From Halosimplex rubrum (GTDB lineage: Archaea; Halobacteriota; Halobacteria; Halobacteriales; Haloarculaceae): DNA of 64,000 bases. The notes beneath the pieces are model-generated. The model saw only the letters and a program-made list of their open reading frames with translations. It searched no databases and had not been told where the DNA came from. Position 1 is the first letter of the stretch; each line of letters begins with the position of its first letter. Location of the stretch: contig NZ_CP058910.1 of assembly GCF_013415885.1 (NCBI RefSeq), forward strand, positions 2,232,001 through 2,296,000. Reading direction: 5' to 3'. This document shows positions 41,801-49,654 of this stretch, one piece after another. Both the position numbers and the translations under genes were made by a program.

Positions 41801-43369
41801 GAACAGCTGCTTGAAGTAGGTGAACAGGGGGCGGTTGAACTGCGACAGCACCGAGAGGGGGGTGTCGTCGCCCATCGAGCCGACGGGGTCCTTGCCCTTC
41901 TCTGCCATCGGTTCGAGGAGGTGGTCGACCTCGTCGTAGGTGTAGCCGTACTGGGCCTGGTAGGCCCGGAGCTGGTCGATCTCCCGCTGGGGGAGGTTGT
42001 CGGGCGCGTCGACCACGTCGTCGAGGCCGACCTGCTCGTCGGCGACCCACTCGCCGTACCGCTCGTCGGTGAGGTCGTCGAAGACCTCCTCGTCGGGGAT
42101 GACCCGGCCCTCCTCGGGGTCGGCGAGGAACAGCTGGCCGGGCTGGAGCCGGCCGCGCTCCTCGATGTCGGCGGGGTCGGTGTCCAGGGCGCCCGCCTCG
42201 CTCGCCATGACCAGCGTGTTGTCGGTGGTCACGTCGTAGCGACAGGGCCGCAGCCCGTTGCGGTCGAGGACGGCGCCAACGCGCTCGCCGTCGGTGGCGG
42301 CCACCAGGGCGGGGCCGTCCCAGGGCTCGACCACGGAGGCGTGGTAGTCGTACCAGTCGCGGCGGGCGCCGCTCACGTCGTTGGCCTCGCCGCGCCACGC
42401 CTCGGGGATGAGCATCCGCAGGGCGTGGGGCAGGTCGCGACCTTCGAGCATGAGGAGTTCGAGCGCGTTGTCGACGCTCGCGGTGTCCGACTGCTCGGGG
42501 TCGTCGATGATCGGCTTCAGTTTGTCCACGTCGTCGAAGGCGTCCGAATCGAGGTCCGTCTCCCGCGCGCGCATCCAGTTGATGTTGCCCTGGATGGTGT
42601 TGAATTCGCCGTTGTGGATGATGCCGCGGTAGGGGTGAGCGAGGTGCCACGCGCCGAGCGTGTTCGTCGAGAAGCGGGCGTGGACCATCGCGAAGGTGGT
42701 GTCGACGCGCTCGTCGGTCAGGTCCGGGTAGTAGTCGGCGACCTGTTCGCCCTTCAGCAGGCCCTTGTAGACGACCCTGTCGGTGGCCAGCGAGACGACG
42801 TAGAAGCGTTCGTGGCCGGCCGGCTCGGCCTCCTCGACGTGCGTTTCGAGCGCGCGGCGGGCGGTGTACAGTCGCCGGTCGAAGTCGTCGCCCGTCAGCC
42901 CGTCGGCGGACTCGACGAACACCTGCGCCATCTCGGGTTCCGAGTCGAGCGCCGTCCGTCCCAGGTCGGCGTTGTCCGTCGGGACGGTTCGCCAGGCGAC
43001 CACGTCCAGGCCCTCCGCGGCGAACCGGTCCTCGACGACGCCCTTCAGCTCCGCCCGGGCCTCGTCGTCGTCCTTCGGGAGGAACAGCGAGCCGACGGCG
43101 TACTCGCCGGGTGTCAGGTCGGCGTCGACTTCCTCGGCGAAGAAGTCGTGGGGCGTCTGGATCATGACGCCGGCGCCGTCACCGGTCGACTCCTCGGCGC
43201 CCGTGGTACCGCGGTGTTCGAGGTTTTCGAGCAGTTCCAATCCGTCCGCGAGGACCCAGTGCCCACCGTCGCCGTCGAGGTCCATCACGACCCCCACGCC
43301 GCAGTTGGACCGCGCGTCGGCCGGATCCGCCAGCCGGTGGTCCCCGTCGTCGCGAGAGAACGAACTCAT
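38834..43369 (-). CDS. gltB: Glutamate synthase, large (single-chain) form
   Basis: A 1511-residue enzyme that transfers the glutamine amide to 2-oxoglutarate. After a 22-residue leader, Cys23 in SNCGVGVVMD is the glutaminase nucleophile of the N-terminal amidotransferase domain (about residues 23-430). The central domain and FMN-binding synthase domain follow; the 3Fe-4S cysteines are CVMARQCHENTC (about residues 1115-1126). The C-terminal part is the glycine-rich beta-helix (GEYVNG-like and GGAIVVLGETGKNF). There is no small subunit nearby, so it may use ferredoxin or a distant GltD; the length fits ferredoxin-type or archaeal GltB. It is next to gdhB, the other ammonia-assimilation gene. 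Confidence 0.95.
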   Translation of the reverse strand: MSSFSRDDGDHRLADPADARSNCGVGVVMDLDGDGGHWVLADGLELLENLEHRGTTGAEESTGDGAGVMIQTPHDFFAEEVDADLTPGEYAVGSLFLPKDDDEARAELKGVVEDRFAAEGLDVVAWRTVPTDNADLGRTALDSEPEMAQVFVESADGLTGDDFDRRLYTARRALETHVEEAEPAGHERFYVVSLATDRVVYKGLLKGEQVADYYPDLTDERVDTTFAMVHARFSTNTLGAWHLAHPYRGIIHNGEFNTIQGNINWMRARETDLDSDAFDDVDKLKPIIDDPEQSDTASVDNALELLMLEGRDLPHALRMLIPEAWRGEANDVSGARRDWYDYHASVVEPWDGPALVAATDGERVGAVLDRNGLRPCRYDVTTDNTLVMASEAGALDTDPADIEERGRLQPGQLFLADPEEGRVIPDEEVFDDLTDERYGEWVADEQVGLDDVVDAPDNLPQREIDQLRAYQAQYGYTYDEVDHLLEPMAEKGKDPVGSMGDDTPLSVLSQFNRPLFTYFKQLFAQVTNPPLDYIREELVTSLESRLGHQRNLLDESSAHARQLVLDSPVLTDQQTEAIRELDENGMSSKVVDITYDPDETDLREAVEGAREAATEAATEYDVLVLSDRAAGEGRVAVPSLLAVGGVHHHLVRNGLRNHVGLVVESGDPRTVHHMATLVGYGAGAVNPYLAYQTIEDLVAGPDGAELSIAIDAYVNALEDGLLKTMAKMGISTVESYQGAQIFEAVGLSSDFVAEYFEGTANRTEGIGLEEIEEDLLDRHEVAWGDDPDLERQGEFENRSGGIHHQWNPSTVGKVQQAVRTGDYERYKEFAAEINDQNEQLQTLRGLLEFDSDRDPVPIEEVEPVAEIVERFETAAMSLGSLSPEMHENNAIAMNRLGAHANTGEGGEPPERFDTEKNCKTKQVASGRFGVTSHYLASADELQIKMAQGSKPGEGGHLPGKKVNEMIAQIRYATPGVGLISPPPLHDIYSIEDLKQLIHDLKASNPDADVNVKLVAEDGIGTIAAGVAKANADKVHISGHDGGTGASPKTSIKNAGLPWELGLAEANQMLRATGLRSRIEVTSDGGMKTGRDVAVATLLGAEGYAFGTASMVTSGCVMARQCHENTCPVGVATQNEKLRDRFPGEPQHVINYMTFVAQEFREIMAELGFRTVDEMVGRPSVLAQRTDVSQPKAKKVNLQGVIAEPAGDDDRYKTREQTHEVSESLDWELIEAAEPAIESGEPVAISTDVNNTNRAVGATLSNEISSEYGGEGLPDDTVECRLEGTAGQSFGAFLQRGVTMDLVGTANDYVGKGLSGGKLVVRTPENANYAAADNVVIGNVALYGATQGEAYVNGVAGERFAVRNSGVKGVVEGVGDHGCEYMTGGAIVVLGETGKNFAAGMSGGVAYVYDPDGEFARKANTGMVSIDPTPDELDRAMITRLVENHAAYTDSDRAAELLADWDDVLDDFTKVMPDAYAEVIAERERADVRTELPDPAAPASESGAASHGQADD

Positions 43370-43685
43370 GTGTCCAGAAGCTATCCGGTACCCCGGTAAA
43401 ACGCTTTGCCTGATAGACTATATGACCGTTATATCCACACTTAGGAGTATAAGGACCTTTCCACTCGTACTATGTACGGATCGTTCGCAACAGACTGTTT
43501 CAGTGATCGAACGTACTTCTAGAGACGCGACTACAAGGTAAAAACCCACCGCAACTGCCGAATAGGTGACCGATCCGGAACGAGACTGTGCGAAAACGAA
43601 AAGATACCCACCGTGAGAGGCGAGTCGTGTGTCGGGGCCCGTCCGGAGTCGGCCGGGCGGGTCCGAGCCGACGCACGAGTGCCGT
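43370..43685. other. Intergenic region between gdhB and gltB
   Basis: No gene is supported in this 316-bp stretch. It is markedly AT-rich at 43396-43480 (including TATATGACCGTTATATCC) in a GC-rich genome and contains the gltB promoter. An inverted pair CGTTCG/CGAACG also occurs around 43488-43515. A regulator of nitrogen genes could bind here. Confidence 0.5.
43396..43406 (-). promoter_or_regulatory. Candidate gltB TATA region
   Basis: The minus strand reads AGCGTTTTACC 27-37 nt before the gltB ATG, the best fit to a TATA box; further AT-rich sequence follows upstream. Confidence 0.4.
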
Positions 43686-44942
43686 TCAGGGCCAGGTACC
43701 GGCCTGCTCGGCGGCGTCGAGGACGCGCTGGATCGCGACGACGTAGGCGGCGACGCGCATGCTCGGCAGGTCGCGTTCCTCGTAGGCGTCGACGAGCGTG
43801 TCGAACTGCTCGACGACGATGTCTTCGAGCTCCTCGTTGACGCGCTGTTCCGACCAGTAGAACCGCTGGCGGTTCTGCACCCACTCGAAATAGGAGACCG
43901 TGACGCCGCCGGCGTTGGCGAGGATGTCCGGGACGATGATGACGTCCTTGTCCTCGAGGACGTCGTCGCCCTTGGGCGTGATCGGGCCGTTGGCGGCCTC
44001 GGAGATCACGTCGGCCTGGACGCCCTCGGCGATCTCCTCGTCGATGGCGTTCTCCAGCGCCGCGGGGATCAGGAGGTCCACGTCGAGCTGGAGCAGCTCG
44101 TCGTTGGTGACCGATTCGTCGGCGCCGTGGAAGCCGGCGACGCTGCCGGTCTCGCGCTTGTGGTCCTTGGCGGCGACCGGGTCGATGCCGTCCGCGCTGT
44201 AGACGCCGCCGCTGGAGTCGGAGACGGCGACCACGTCGGCGCCCATCTCGTCGACGAGCTTCGCGGAGATCCAGCCGGCGTTCCCGTAGCCCTGGACGGC
44301 GACGGTCGCGTCGGCGACGTCCCCGCCGAGGTAGTCGAACGCCTCACGGGCGGCGATGACCGTCGAGCGACCGGTCGCCTCGACGCGTCCCTCGCTGCCG
44401 CCGCTGGAGATGTCCTTGCCGGTGATGACGCCCGGCTCGGTCGTGTTCTCCAGGGTCTCGTAGGTGTCCTTGATCCAGTTCATCTCGCGCTGGCCCGTGT
44501 TCACGTCGGGAGCGGGCACGTCGCGGTCCTCGCCGATGATCGGCGTGAGTTCCGTCGCGAAGGCGCGCGTGATGCGTTCGAGTTCGGCCTCGGAGTAGTC
44601 GTCGGGGTCGATGATGATCCCGCCTTTCCCGCCGCCGAGGGGGACGCCGACCGTCGCGGTCTTGTAGGCCATCCAGCCCGACAGCGCCTTGACCTCGGCG
44701 CGGGAGACCTCCGGGTGATAGCGGATGCCGCCCTTGTACGGGCCGCGGTCGCCGTTGAACTGCGAGCGGTAGGCGCGGAACACCTCGGTCGAGCCGTCGT
44801 CCATCTCGACGGCGAGGTTCGTCTCCAAGATCCGCTCGGGATTTTTCAGTCGCTCTAGTGTCCCCTCGTCCACGTCGAGGTACTGCGCTGCCTCGTCGAT
44901 CTGTTCCTGCAGGCTCTCGAAGGGGTTTACGTCGGAACCCAT
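43686..44942 (-). CDS. gdhB: Glutamate dehydrogenase (Glu/Leu/Phe/Val dehydrogenase family)
   Basis: A 418-residue enzyme that interconverts glutamate and 2-oxoglutarate plus ammonia. Substrate-binding segments are [12 protein letters not shown] (about residues 68-79) and the catalytic GGGKGGI (about 103-109). PAPDVNTG follows at about 144-151, and the nucleotide-binding GYGNAGW at about 216-222. The C-terminal [15 protein letters not shown] is the family signature. The start has a TATA box 22-33 nt upstream. It lies upstream of gltB on the same strand with a 316-nt gap, so the genes probably have separate promoters. Coenzyme choice is not determined here. Confidence 0.96.
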   Translation of the reverse strand: MGSDVNPFESLQEQIDEAAQYLDVDEGTLERLKNPERILETNLAVEMDDGSTEVFRAYRSQFNGDRGPYKGGIRYHPEVSRAEVKALSGWMAYKTATVGVPLGGGKGGIIIDPDDYSEAELERITRAFATELTPIIGEDRDVPAPDVNTGQREMNWIKDTYETLENTTEPGVITGKDISSGGSEGRVEATGRSTVIAAREAFDYLGGDVADATVAVQGYGNAGWISAKLVDEMGADVVAVSDSSGGVYSADGIDPVAAKDHKRETGSVAGFHGADESVTNDELLQLDVDLLIPAALENAIDEEIAEGVQADVISEAANGPITPKGDDVLEDKDVIIVPDILANAGGVTVSYFEWVQNRQRFYWSEQRVNEELEDIVVEQFDTLVDAYEERDLPSMRVAAYVVAIQRVLDAAEQAGTWP

Positions 44943-44963
44943 GTGTGGACGGTCGTCGACTTC

Positions 44964-44975
44964 TGGTAAAAATAA
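44964..44975 (-). promoter_or_regulatory. TATA box of gdhB
   Basis: The minus strand reads TTTATTTTTACC 22-33 nt before the gdhB ATG, a strong archaeal TATA element for a leaderless transcript. Confidence 0.6.
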
Positions 44976-44986
44976 ATCGGAATCAT

Positions 44987-45006
44987 CCAGTAACCTGGGC
45001 TACTGG
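44987..45006. promoter_or_regulatory. Inverted repeat upstream of gdhB
   Basis: A perfect inverted repeat CCAGTA (44987-44992) and TACTGG (45001-45006) with an 8-nt spacer lies 45-64 nt upstream of gdhB, just beyond the TATA box. A related TCTGGTAA/TTATCCAGA pair flanks it. This is the expected place for an activator or repressor site. Confidence 0.45.
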
Positions 45007-45471
45007 AGTTAGATTATTATCCAGAAAGGGCATACAGATAATAATAGGTATATAACCACACAAAAGGGCGCCACTCCATCGGAAGCGAGCCGCCGGTCGC
45101 GCTCACTCGGACGGGGGCGATCACCGGGGCGGAGGGGCGCCGGCGGGTGCCGCGTCGAGGCGGTCCGATCGTTGCGCCTCACTGCGATTTCGCCCCGAAA
45201 TCGGCCGGTGTCTGCCGGTCGTCAGCCCGAAGTCTGACGGCCCTTTATGCCCCGCGACGAGTCACCTGCACATGCCGGGGGCGCGGCACGGTCACACGCT
45301 CCCGTTCCCCGCCAACGGCGACGATCCCATCCCATCCTATCCTTCCGCGGTCCATCGCTCGCGAGATTCGCGACCGAAACCGGCGGGAGCGGTCACGCTG
45401 TTTGCGGTCGCTGTCGAGTTCGCCTGCGACAGAAGATGGCGGGTCGAGCGCGCCGCTTCGACCGACCGGAC

Positions 45472-45507
45472 GGAAGACGCCGCCCTCAGGGAAGACGCCG
45501 CCCTCAG
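45472..45507. repeat. Perfect 18-bp tandem duplication at the egsA 3' end
   Basis: GGAAGACGCCGCCCTCAG occurs at 45472-45489 and immediately again at 45490-45507. The second copy covers the egsA stop codon. Confidence 0.9.
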
Positions 45508-46562
45508 ATCACACCGGTCACGTTCGCGGCCTCACGCGCGGCGGCTTCGCTCATACCGTCGCCGAGGATCGTGTAGCGGTCGCGGATCTCGTGGGCCGTG
45601 GTCAGCGCTTCGATGATGACTTCGTCGCCGATCCCCAGCTCGTCGGCGGTCGTCGGCGCGTCGATGCTGGCGAGCGCGTCGCGGATGTCCTGCCACTGGC
45701 CCTTCGGGCCCGAGTGGAGGTACTCGGTCATGATCGACGCGACGCCGACCTGGTGGCCGTGCAGCGCGGGGTCGGGGGCGATGCGGTCGAGCTGGTGAGA
45801 GATCAGGTGTTCGGCGCCCGACGCGGGCCGCGAGGAGCCGGCGATGGACATCGCGACGCCCGAGGAGACCAGCGCCTTCGTCACGATCCAGGCCGACTCC
45901 TCCAGTTCCGGGCGGATGGAGTCGGCGTTCTCGACGAGCATCTCGGCGGTCATCCGCGAGAGGGCGCCGGCGTACTCGTGGTACTCGACGTTCTTCAGCC
46001 GGTGAGCCAGCTCCCAGTCCCGGACCGCGGTGAAATTCGAGATGATGTCGGCACAGCCCGCGGTGGTCAGCTCCCAGGGCGCGTCGGCGAGGATCTCGGT
46101 GTCGGCGACGACCGCGAGGGGGGGTTCGGCGGCGACGCTGTGGCGGGTGTCGCCCTCGGGGATCGAGGCGCGACCGGAGACGATACCGTCGTGGCTGGCG
46201 GCCGTGGGGACCGAGACGAACCCCTTGCCGACGTCTTCGCCGGCCATCTTCGCCACGTCGATGACCTTGCCGCCGCCGACGCCGACGAGGTAGCCCACGT
46301 CGTCGCTGGCGGCGACGTCGATGACCGCCTCGACGGCGGCGAAGGTCGCCTCCTCGATGCGGACCACCCGGGGGTCGAACCCGGCGTCGGAAAACCCCTC
46401 GACGACCCGGTCGCCGGCCACTTCGGCGGGCGTCGGGCTGGTGACGACCAGCGGGTCGCCGTGGAGCCGGAGTTCCTCGACGGCCGCCGCGGCGTCGTCG
46501 AGCACGCCGTGACCGACCACGACGTTGCGCGGCAGCCGGATCCACGTCGACTTGTCGAACAT
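45504..46562 (-). CDS. egsA: sn-glycerol-1-phosphate dehydrogenase
   Basis: A 352-residue NAD(P)H-dependent, zinc-requiring enzyme that reduces dihydroxyacetone phosphate to sn-glycerol-1-phosphate, which sets the stereochemistry of archaeal membrane lipids. Dinucleotide-binding GVGGGKVIDVAK (94-105) and SVPTAASHDGIVSGRAS (117-133, with Asp125) are present. The zinc ligand regions GAEHLISHQLD and LHGHQVGVAS are also seen. ATG 46562 begins MFDKSTWIRLPRNVVVG, the family N-terminus; the frame remains open far upstream but without family sequence. It is monocistronic, facing a membrane-protein gene on the other strand. Confidence 0.96.
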   Translation of the reverse strand: MFDKSTWIRLPRNVVVGHGVLDDAAAAVEELRLHGDPLVVTSPTPAEVAGDRVVEGFSDAGFDPRVVRIEEATFAAVEAVIDVAASDDVGYLVGVGGGKVIDVAKMAGEDVGKGFVSVPTAASHDGIVSGRASIPEGDTRHSVAAEPPLAVVADTEILADAPWELTTAGCADIISNFTAVRDWELAHRLKNVEYHEYAGALSRMTAEMLVENADSIRPELEESAWIVTKALVSSGVAMSIAGSSRPASGAEHLISHQLDRIAPDPALHGHQVGVASIMTEYLHSGPKGQWQDIRDALASIDAPTTADELGIGDEVIIEALTTAHEIRDRYTILGDGMSEAAAREAANVTGVI

Positions 46563-46700
46563 GCCGAGGTATGCGCGGTCGGTCGGGAAAACGCTTGCCG
46601 TCGCTGTCACTCGCGCTCGCGGATCCCGGAGGGTGGCGACCGCCGGTCGATCCGGTGGGCCGACACATTTACTATCCACGTGCCCGCGGGTTCGTACCGG

Positions 46701-47636
46701 ATGGACCTCGCACAGTTGCGCGCACCGTTCGACGGGCGACCGCTCGCACGCGAGACGACGGTCGCGGTGGTCGCGTTCGGTGCGTTCACCCTCTGGATTC
46801 AGGCGCTGTGGTGGGTCGCGTACCGCGCCACCTCGGCGCTTGGGCCGACCGCGTTCGTGTCGGGTGACCTGGCCGAGCTGGCGGCGACGGCCCTGTCCAA
46901 CCGCGCCGTGCTTCTGGTCGGTATCGCCGCGTTCGCGCTCGTTCACGGCAGGCTCCGCGGACAGCCGGTCGGCGTGTCGCTCCCCGGCCGGTCGGACGTT
47001 CCGACGGTCGCGACCGCCGCGCTCGTCCCGGTCGCGGGGGTCGCCGCAATCACCGTTCTCGCGAGCACGCAAGGGACCACCCTCGCCGTACTGGAGGGGA
47101 CGTACTACGCCCAGAACACCGGTCCGCTGTTGCCGGCGACGCTCACGCTGTTGACGGTGCTCGTCGGACTGCCGGCGTACGTGCTGGTCGCCCACGAGAT
47201 CGTTCAGCGACCGCTCAGCGCCGCCGGACGCCCGTGGGCCGCGGTCGCGGTCACGACGCTGTTCGTCGGGACGATCGGGCCGCGAGAACTCGTCGGCACC
47301 GGACTCCCGATGCGGGCCGTCGTCGTGTTTCTGGTGCTCGCCGCGAGCGTCGCCCTCCCGGCCGTCGCCGCCCACACCTTCGAGTACGAGTGGCTCCCGC
47401 TGCTCTGTGGGATCCCGCTGGCGCTGTTCGTCGGCGGTGTCCTCGTCGGCTTCGCCGGACAGACCGACGGAGTCGCGGACGGCGCGCTCGCCCTCGTCGG
47501 ACTCGCGGTCGTTGCGGTCGCCGCCTACGGGTACGAGCGAACCGGATCGGTGGTCGTGCCCGCCGTCGCCTACGTCGCCTTCGTCGTCAGCAGCGACGCG
47601 GTCGCGTTCGCCCTCGGTATCGGTGCGACGCCGTGA
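46701..47636 (+). CDS. Multi-pass membrane protein of unknown function
   Basis: A 311-residue protein with about eight membrane helices, starting at ATG 46701 (MDLAQLRAPFDGRPLARETTVAVVAF). Short loops contain TYYAQNTGPLLPA and AHEIVQRPLSAAG. The helix count and spacing recall CPBP-type membrane protease relatives, but I see no EExxxR or catalytic His pair, so that family is not supported. A TATA-like element (ATTTACTATCC, near 46667-46677) precedes the start. The function and substrate are unknown. Confidence 0.65.
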   Translation: MDLAQLRAPFDGRPLARETTVAVVAFGAFTLWIQALWWVAYRATSALGPTAFVSGDLAELAATALSNRAVLLVGIAAFALVHGRLRGQPVGVSLPGRSDVPTVATAALVPVAGVAAITVLASTQGTTLAVLEGTYYAQNTGPLLPATLTLLTVLVGLPAYVLVAHEIVQRPLSAAGRPWAAVAVTTLFVGTIGPRELVGTGLPMRAVVVFLVLAASVALPAVAAHTFEYEWLPLLCGIPLALFVGGVLVGFAGQTDGVADGALALVGLAVVAVAAYGYERTGSVVVPAVAYVAFVVSSDAVAFALGIGATP

Positions 47637-47678
47637 CTTATCGGCGTCGTCGCCGCGAAGGGGCCGGCGGGTGCCCGG

Positions 47679-48668
47679 TCACATCGTCTCCAGCACGCCC
47701 AGCACCCGTTCCTCCGCTTCCCGGTCCGGTCCTTCCTGCGCATCGTCGGCATCGCGCTCGGGCGTCGCCTCGACCGTCTCTGCGACCGCTTCTGACGGCG
47801 CTTGGGGCTCCCACCCGAGCGACCGCAGTTTGTTCGTGTCGAGGACGTGGGGCGGGTCGCGATACAGCGGGAAGTCGCTCCGTTCCAGTCCGCCGGCGGC
47901 GAGTTCGCGCGATCCGGCGGTGACGACCTCCACGTCGGTGTCCAGCGCGTCGGCGACCGTCTCGACGGTCTCCCGGAGCGTCTGCAGCGTCCAGTCGCCG
48001 ACGTTGTAGGCCTCGCCCGGGTCGCCGTCCTCGGCGACGACGCGGAGCGCGCGGGCGACGTTCTCGACGCTCACGCGGTGCCAGAGGTTGGTGCCGTCGC
48101 CGGGGACCAAGACCCGGTCGTGGTTCGCGACCCGCTGGACCCAGTAGTCGAACCGTCGGGTGTAGTCGTGAGGGCCGTAGACGACGCAGGGCCGGACGCT
48201 CATCGCGTTCACGCCCTCGTCGGCGGCGGCGAAGACCGCGCGGTCGCCCTCGGCTTTGCGCGCGCCGTAGGTCGCCCCGGAGTCGTCTGTGGCCTGCTCG
48301 TCGCTGCAGGGTTCGAGTTCGGTCTCGCCTTCCCGCTTGGGCACGGCCTCTTCGCCGTAGGCGGCGCCGCTGGAGACGTAGACGTACGCGTCGATGTCGT
48401 CGAAGACGCGGGTCGCGGTGCGGACCTCGCGGGGCTGGTACGCGACGAGGTCGACGACCACGTCGGGGTCGAGAGCGGCCGCATCGGCGAGGTCGCCGTC
48501 GTCGGTGCGGTCGCCACTGACGTGGTCGACCGCCTCGTCGTCGGCGAACGGGCTGTCGTGCTCGCCGCGGTGGAAGACGGTCACGTCGTAGCCGGCGTCG
48601 CGGAACTCGCGGACGGCGCGACGGCCGATGAAGCGGGTGCCGCCGACGAACAGCGCGTGTCTGGTCAT
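47679..48668 (-). CDS. NAD-dependent epimerase/dehydratase (extended SDR)
   Basis: A 329-residue short-chain dehydrogenase of the extended type. The NAD-binding loop is VGGTRFIGRRAV (residues 8-19), the catalytic motif is YGARKAEGD (Tyr-x3-Lys, about 137-145), and the upstream Ser lies in VYVSSGAAYGEE. Substrate-binding regions such as RPCVVYGPHDYTRR are typical of nucleotide-sugar epimerases and related proteins. The substrate is unknown. A TATA-like complement of GCTTAAACC (48691-48699) is at -23 to -31. No sugar operon surrounds it. Confidence 0.88.
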   Translation of the reverse strand: MTRHALFVGGTRFIGRRAVREFRDAGYDVTVFHRGEHDSPFADDEAVDHVSGDRTDDGDLADAAALDPDVVVDLVAYQPREVRTATRVFDDIDAYVYVSSGAAYGEEAVPKREGETELEPCSDEQATDDSGATYGARKAEGDRAVFAAADEGVNAMSVRPCVVYGPHDYTRRFDYWVQRVANHDRVLVPGDGTNLWHRVSVENVARALRVVAEDGDPGEAYNVGDWTLQTLRETVETVADALDTDVEVVTAGSRELAAGGLERSDFPLYRDPPHVLDTNKLRSLGWEPQAPSEAVAETVEATPERDADDAQEGPDREAEERVLGVLETM

Positions 48669-48690
48669 ATCCCGGGTTCGTCGCTGACCC

Positions 48691-48699
48691 GCTTAAACC
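48691..48699 (-). promoter_or_regulatory. TATA-like box of the epimerase gene
   Basis: The minus strand reads GGTTTAAGC 23-31 nt before the start codon. Confidence 0.5.
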
Positions 48700-48882
48700 C
48701 GGTGACCCGCGAGCGGTCCCCGTGTCCGTCTGCCGTCAGTCCCCGTCCCGTTCTTGTCGGATCGGGAGACCGCGATACTCCGCTATCGCGCTCGGGACCG
48801 GTCCCAGCGGGGCGGACATTTCGGCCGCGTCAGCGCTGTTAGACGGTGAATAACAACGGTGGTTCGAGTGCTATCGGTTCCC

Positions 48883-49056
48883 ATGAAGTGTGCAAACTGT
48901 CGGGCGGAGGGGCAACCAGCGTACACGCTTCGGGCACACGTCGACGGCGACGACGGCGGCGGTGAGGACGACGCGGACGCCCGGACCGACGGAGGCGCGA
49001 GCGCGACCGTGGACCTGCCCTTCTGCTCGCTGGAGTGTCTCACGGCCTGGACCTGA
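48883..49056 (+). CDS. 57-residue zinc-ribbon-like small protein (DUF7576-like)
   Basis: A short protein starting MKCANCRAEG with a central acidic low-complexity insert (GDDGGGEDDADARTDGG) and ending LPFCSLECLTAWT. The CxxC...CxxxC arrangement should bind one zinc ion. The start is supported by an AT-rich GAATAACAA element at -27 to -35. It precedes the NYN-domain gene by 43 nt on the same strand and may be co-expressed. I recognise it as a common haloarchaeal small zinc protein, function unknown. Confidence 0.7.
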   Translation: MKCANCRAEGQPAYTLRAHVDGDDGGGEDDADARTDGGASATVDLPFCSLECLTAWT

Positions 49057-49099
49057 ACAGAGCCAAAGAGCTATCCGAGCGGGCGCGCCACCAACCGGC

Positions 49100-49597
49100 A
49101 TGGAAAACGTCCATCCCGGACAGCGCGTCGCGGTGCTCGCGGACGCGCAGAACCTCTATCACAGCGCACGGAGTCTCTACACGCGCAACATCGACTACGC
49201 CGCTTTGCTGGACGCCGCCGTCGCCGACCGCCAGCTGACACGCGCCGTCGCCTACGTCATCCGCGCCGACGCCCCCGAGGAGGAGTCCTTCTTCGACGCC
49301 CTCGTCGACATCGGCTTCGAGACCCGCATCAAGGACATCAAGACCTTCGGCGACGGCTCGAAGAAGGCCGACTGGGACGTGGGCATGAGCTTGGACGCCG
49401 TCACGCTCGCCAACCACGTCGACACCGTCGTCCTCGCCACCGGCGACGGCGACTTCTCCCGGCTCTGCTCGCACCTGCGCCACGAGGGCGTCCGCACCGA
49501 AGTCGTGGCCTTCCAGGAGTCGACCGCGGAGGAGCTGGTCGACGCGGCCGACGACTTCACCGACATGAGCGAGGACGTCGAGCGGTTCCTCCTCTGA
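49100..49597 (+). CDS. NYN-domain (LabA-like PIN-fold) protein
   Basis: A 165-residue protein of the NYN/LabA group, a PIN-like fold with potential RNase activity. Conserved acids are seen in the first strand (AVLADAQNLYHSARS) and in DWDVGMSLDAV and VVLATGDGDFSRLCSHLRHEGV. These Asp residues should coordinate Mg. The ATG at 49100 begins MENVHPGQRV. Substrates are probably RNA, not identified. The small zinc-ribbon gene precedes it, and the convergent gene on the other strand ends 57 nt away. Confidence 0.88.
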   Translation: MENVHPGQRVAVLADAQNLYHSARSLYTRNIDYAALLDAAVADRQLTRAVAYVIRADAPEEESFFDALVDIGFETRIKDIKTFGDGSKKADWDVGMSLDAVTLANHVDTVVLATGDGDFSRLCSHLRHEGVRTEVVAFQESTAEELVDAADDFTDMSEDVERFLL

Positions 49598-49654
49598 GCG
49601 CGCCGGCGCGGTCGCTCGAAGCCCGGCGCACCCCGAAAAGACCGACCGTGCGGC

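Larger units (their letters stand above)
44943..45503. other. Large intergenic region upstream of gdhB
   Basis: No convincing gene occurs in this 561-bp stretch; long open frames here are an effect of GC content. The part nearest gdhB (44960-45065) is AT-rich and holds the gdhB TATA box and an inverted repeat. The remainder shows no recognised structure, apart from the 18-bp tandem repeat whose first copy (45472-45489) lies just past the egsA stop. Confidence 0.5.

Noticed and set aside
45147..47636. 829-codon frame on the plus strand spanning egsA
   Set aside because: Only its last 311 codons (from ATG 46701) look like a protein; the remainder is antisense to egsA and intergenic DNA.
46701..47636. 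CPBP intramembrane protease assignment
   Set aside because: Helix number is compatible, but the EExxxR and His motifs needed for the family are not visible.
48669..48882. tRNA-like GGTTCGAGT sequence
   Set aside because: No acceptor, anticodon or D arm can be built around it; the region is a divergent promoter area.
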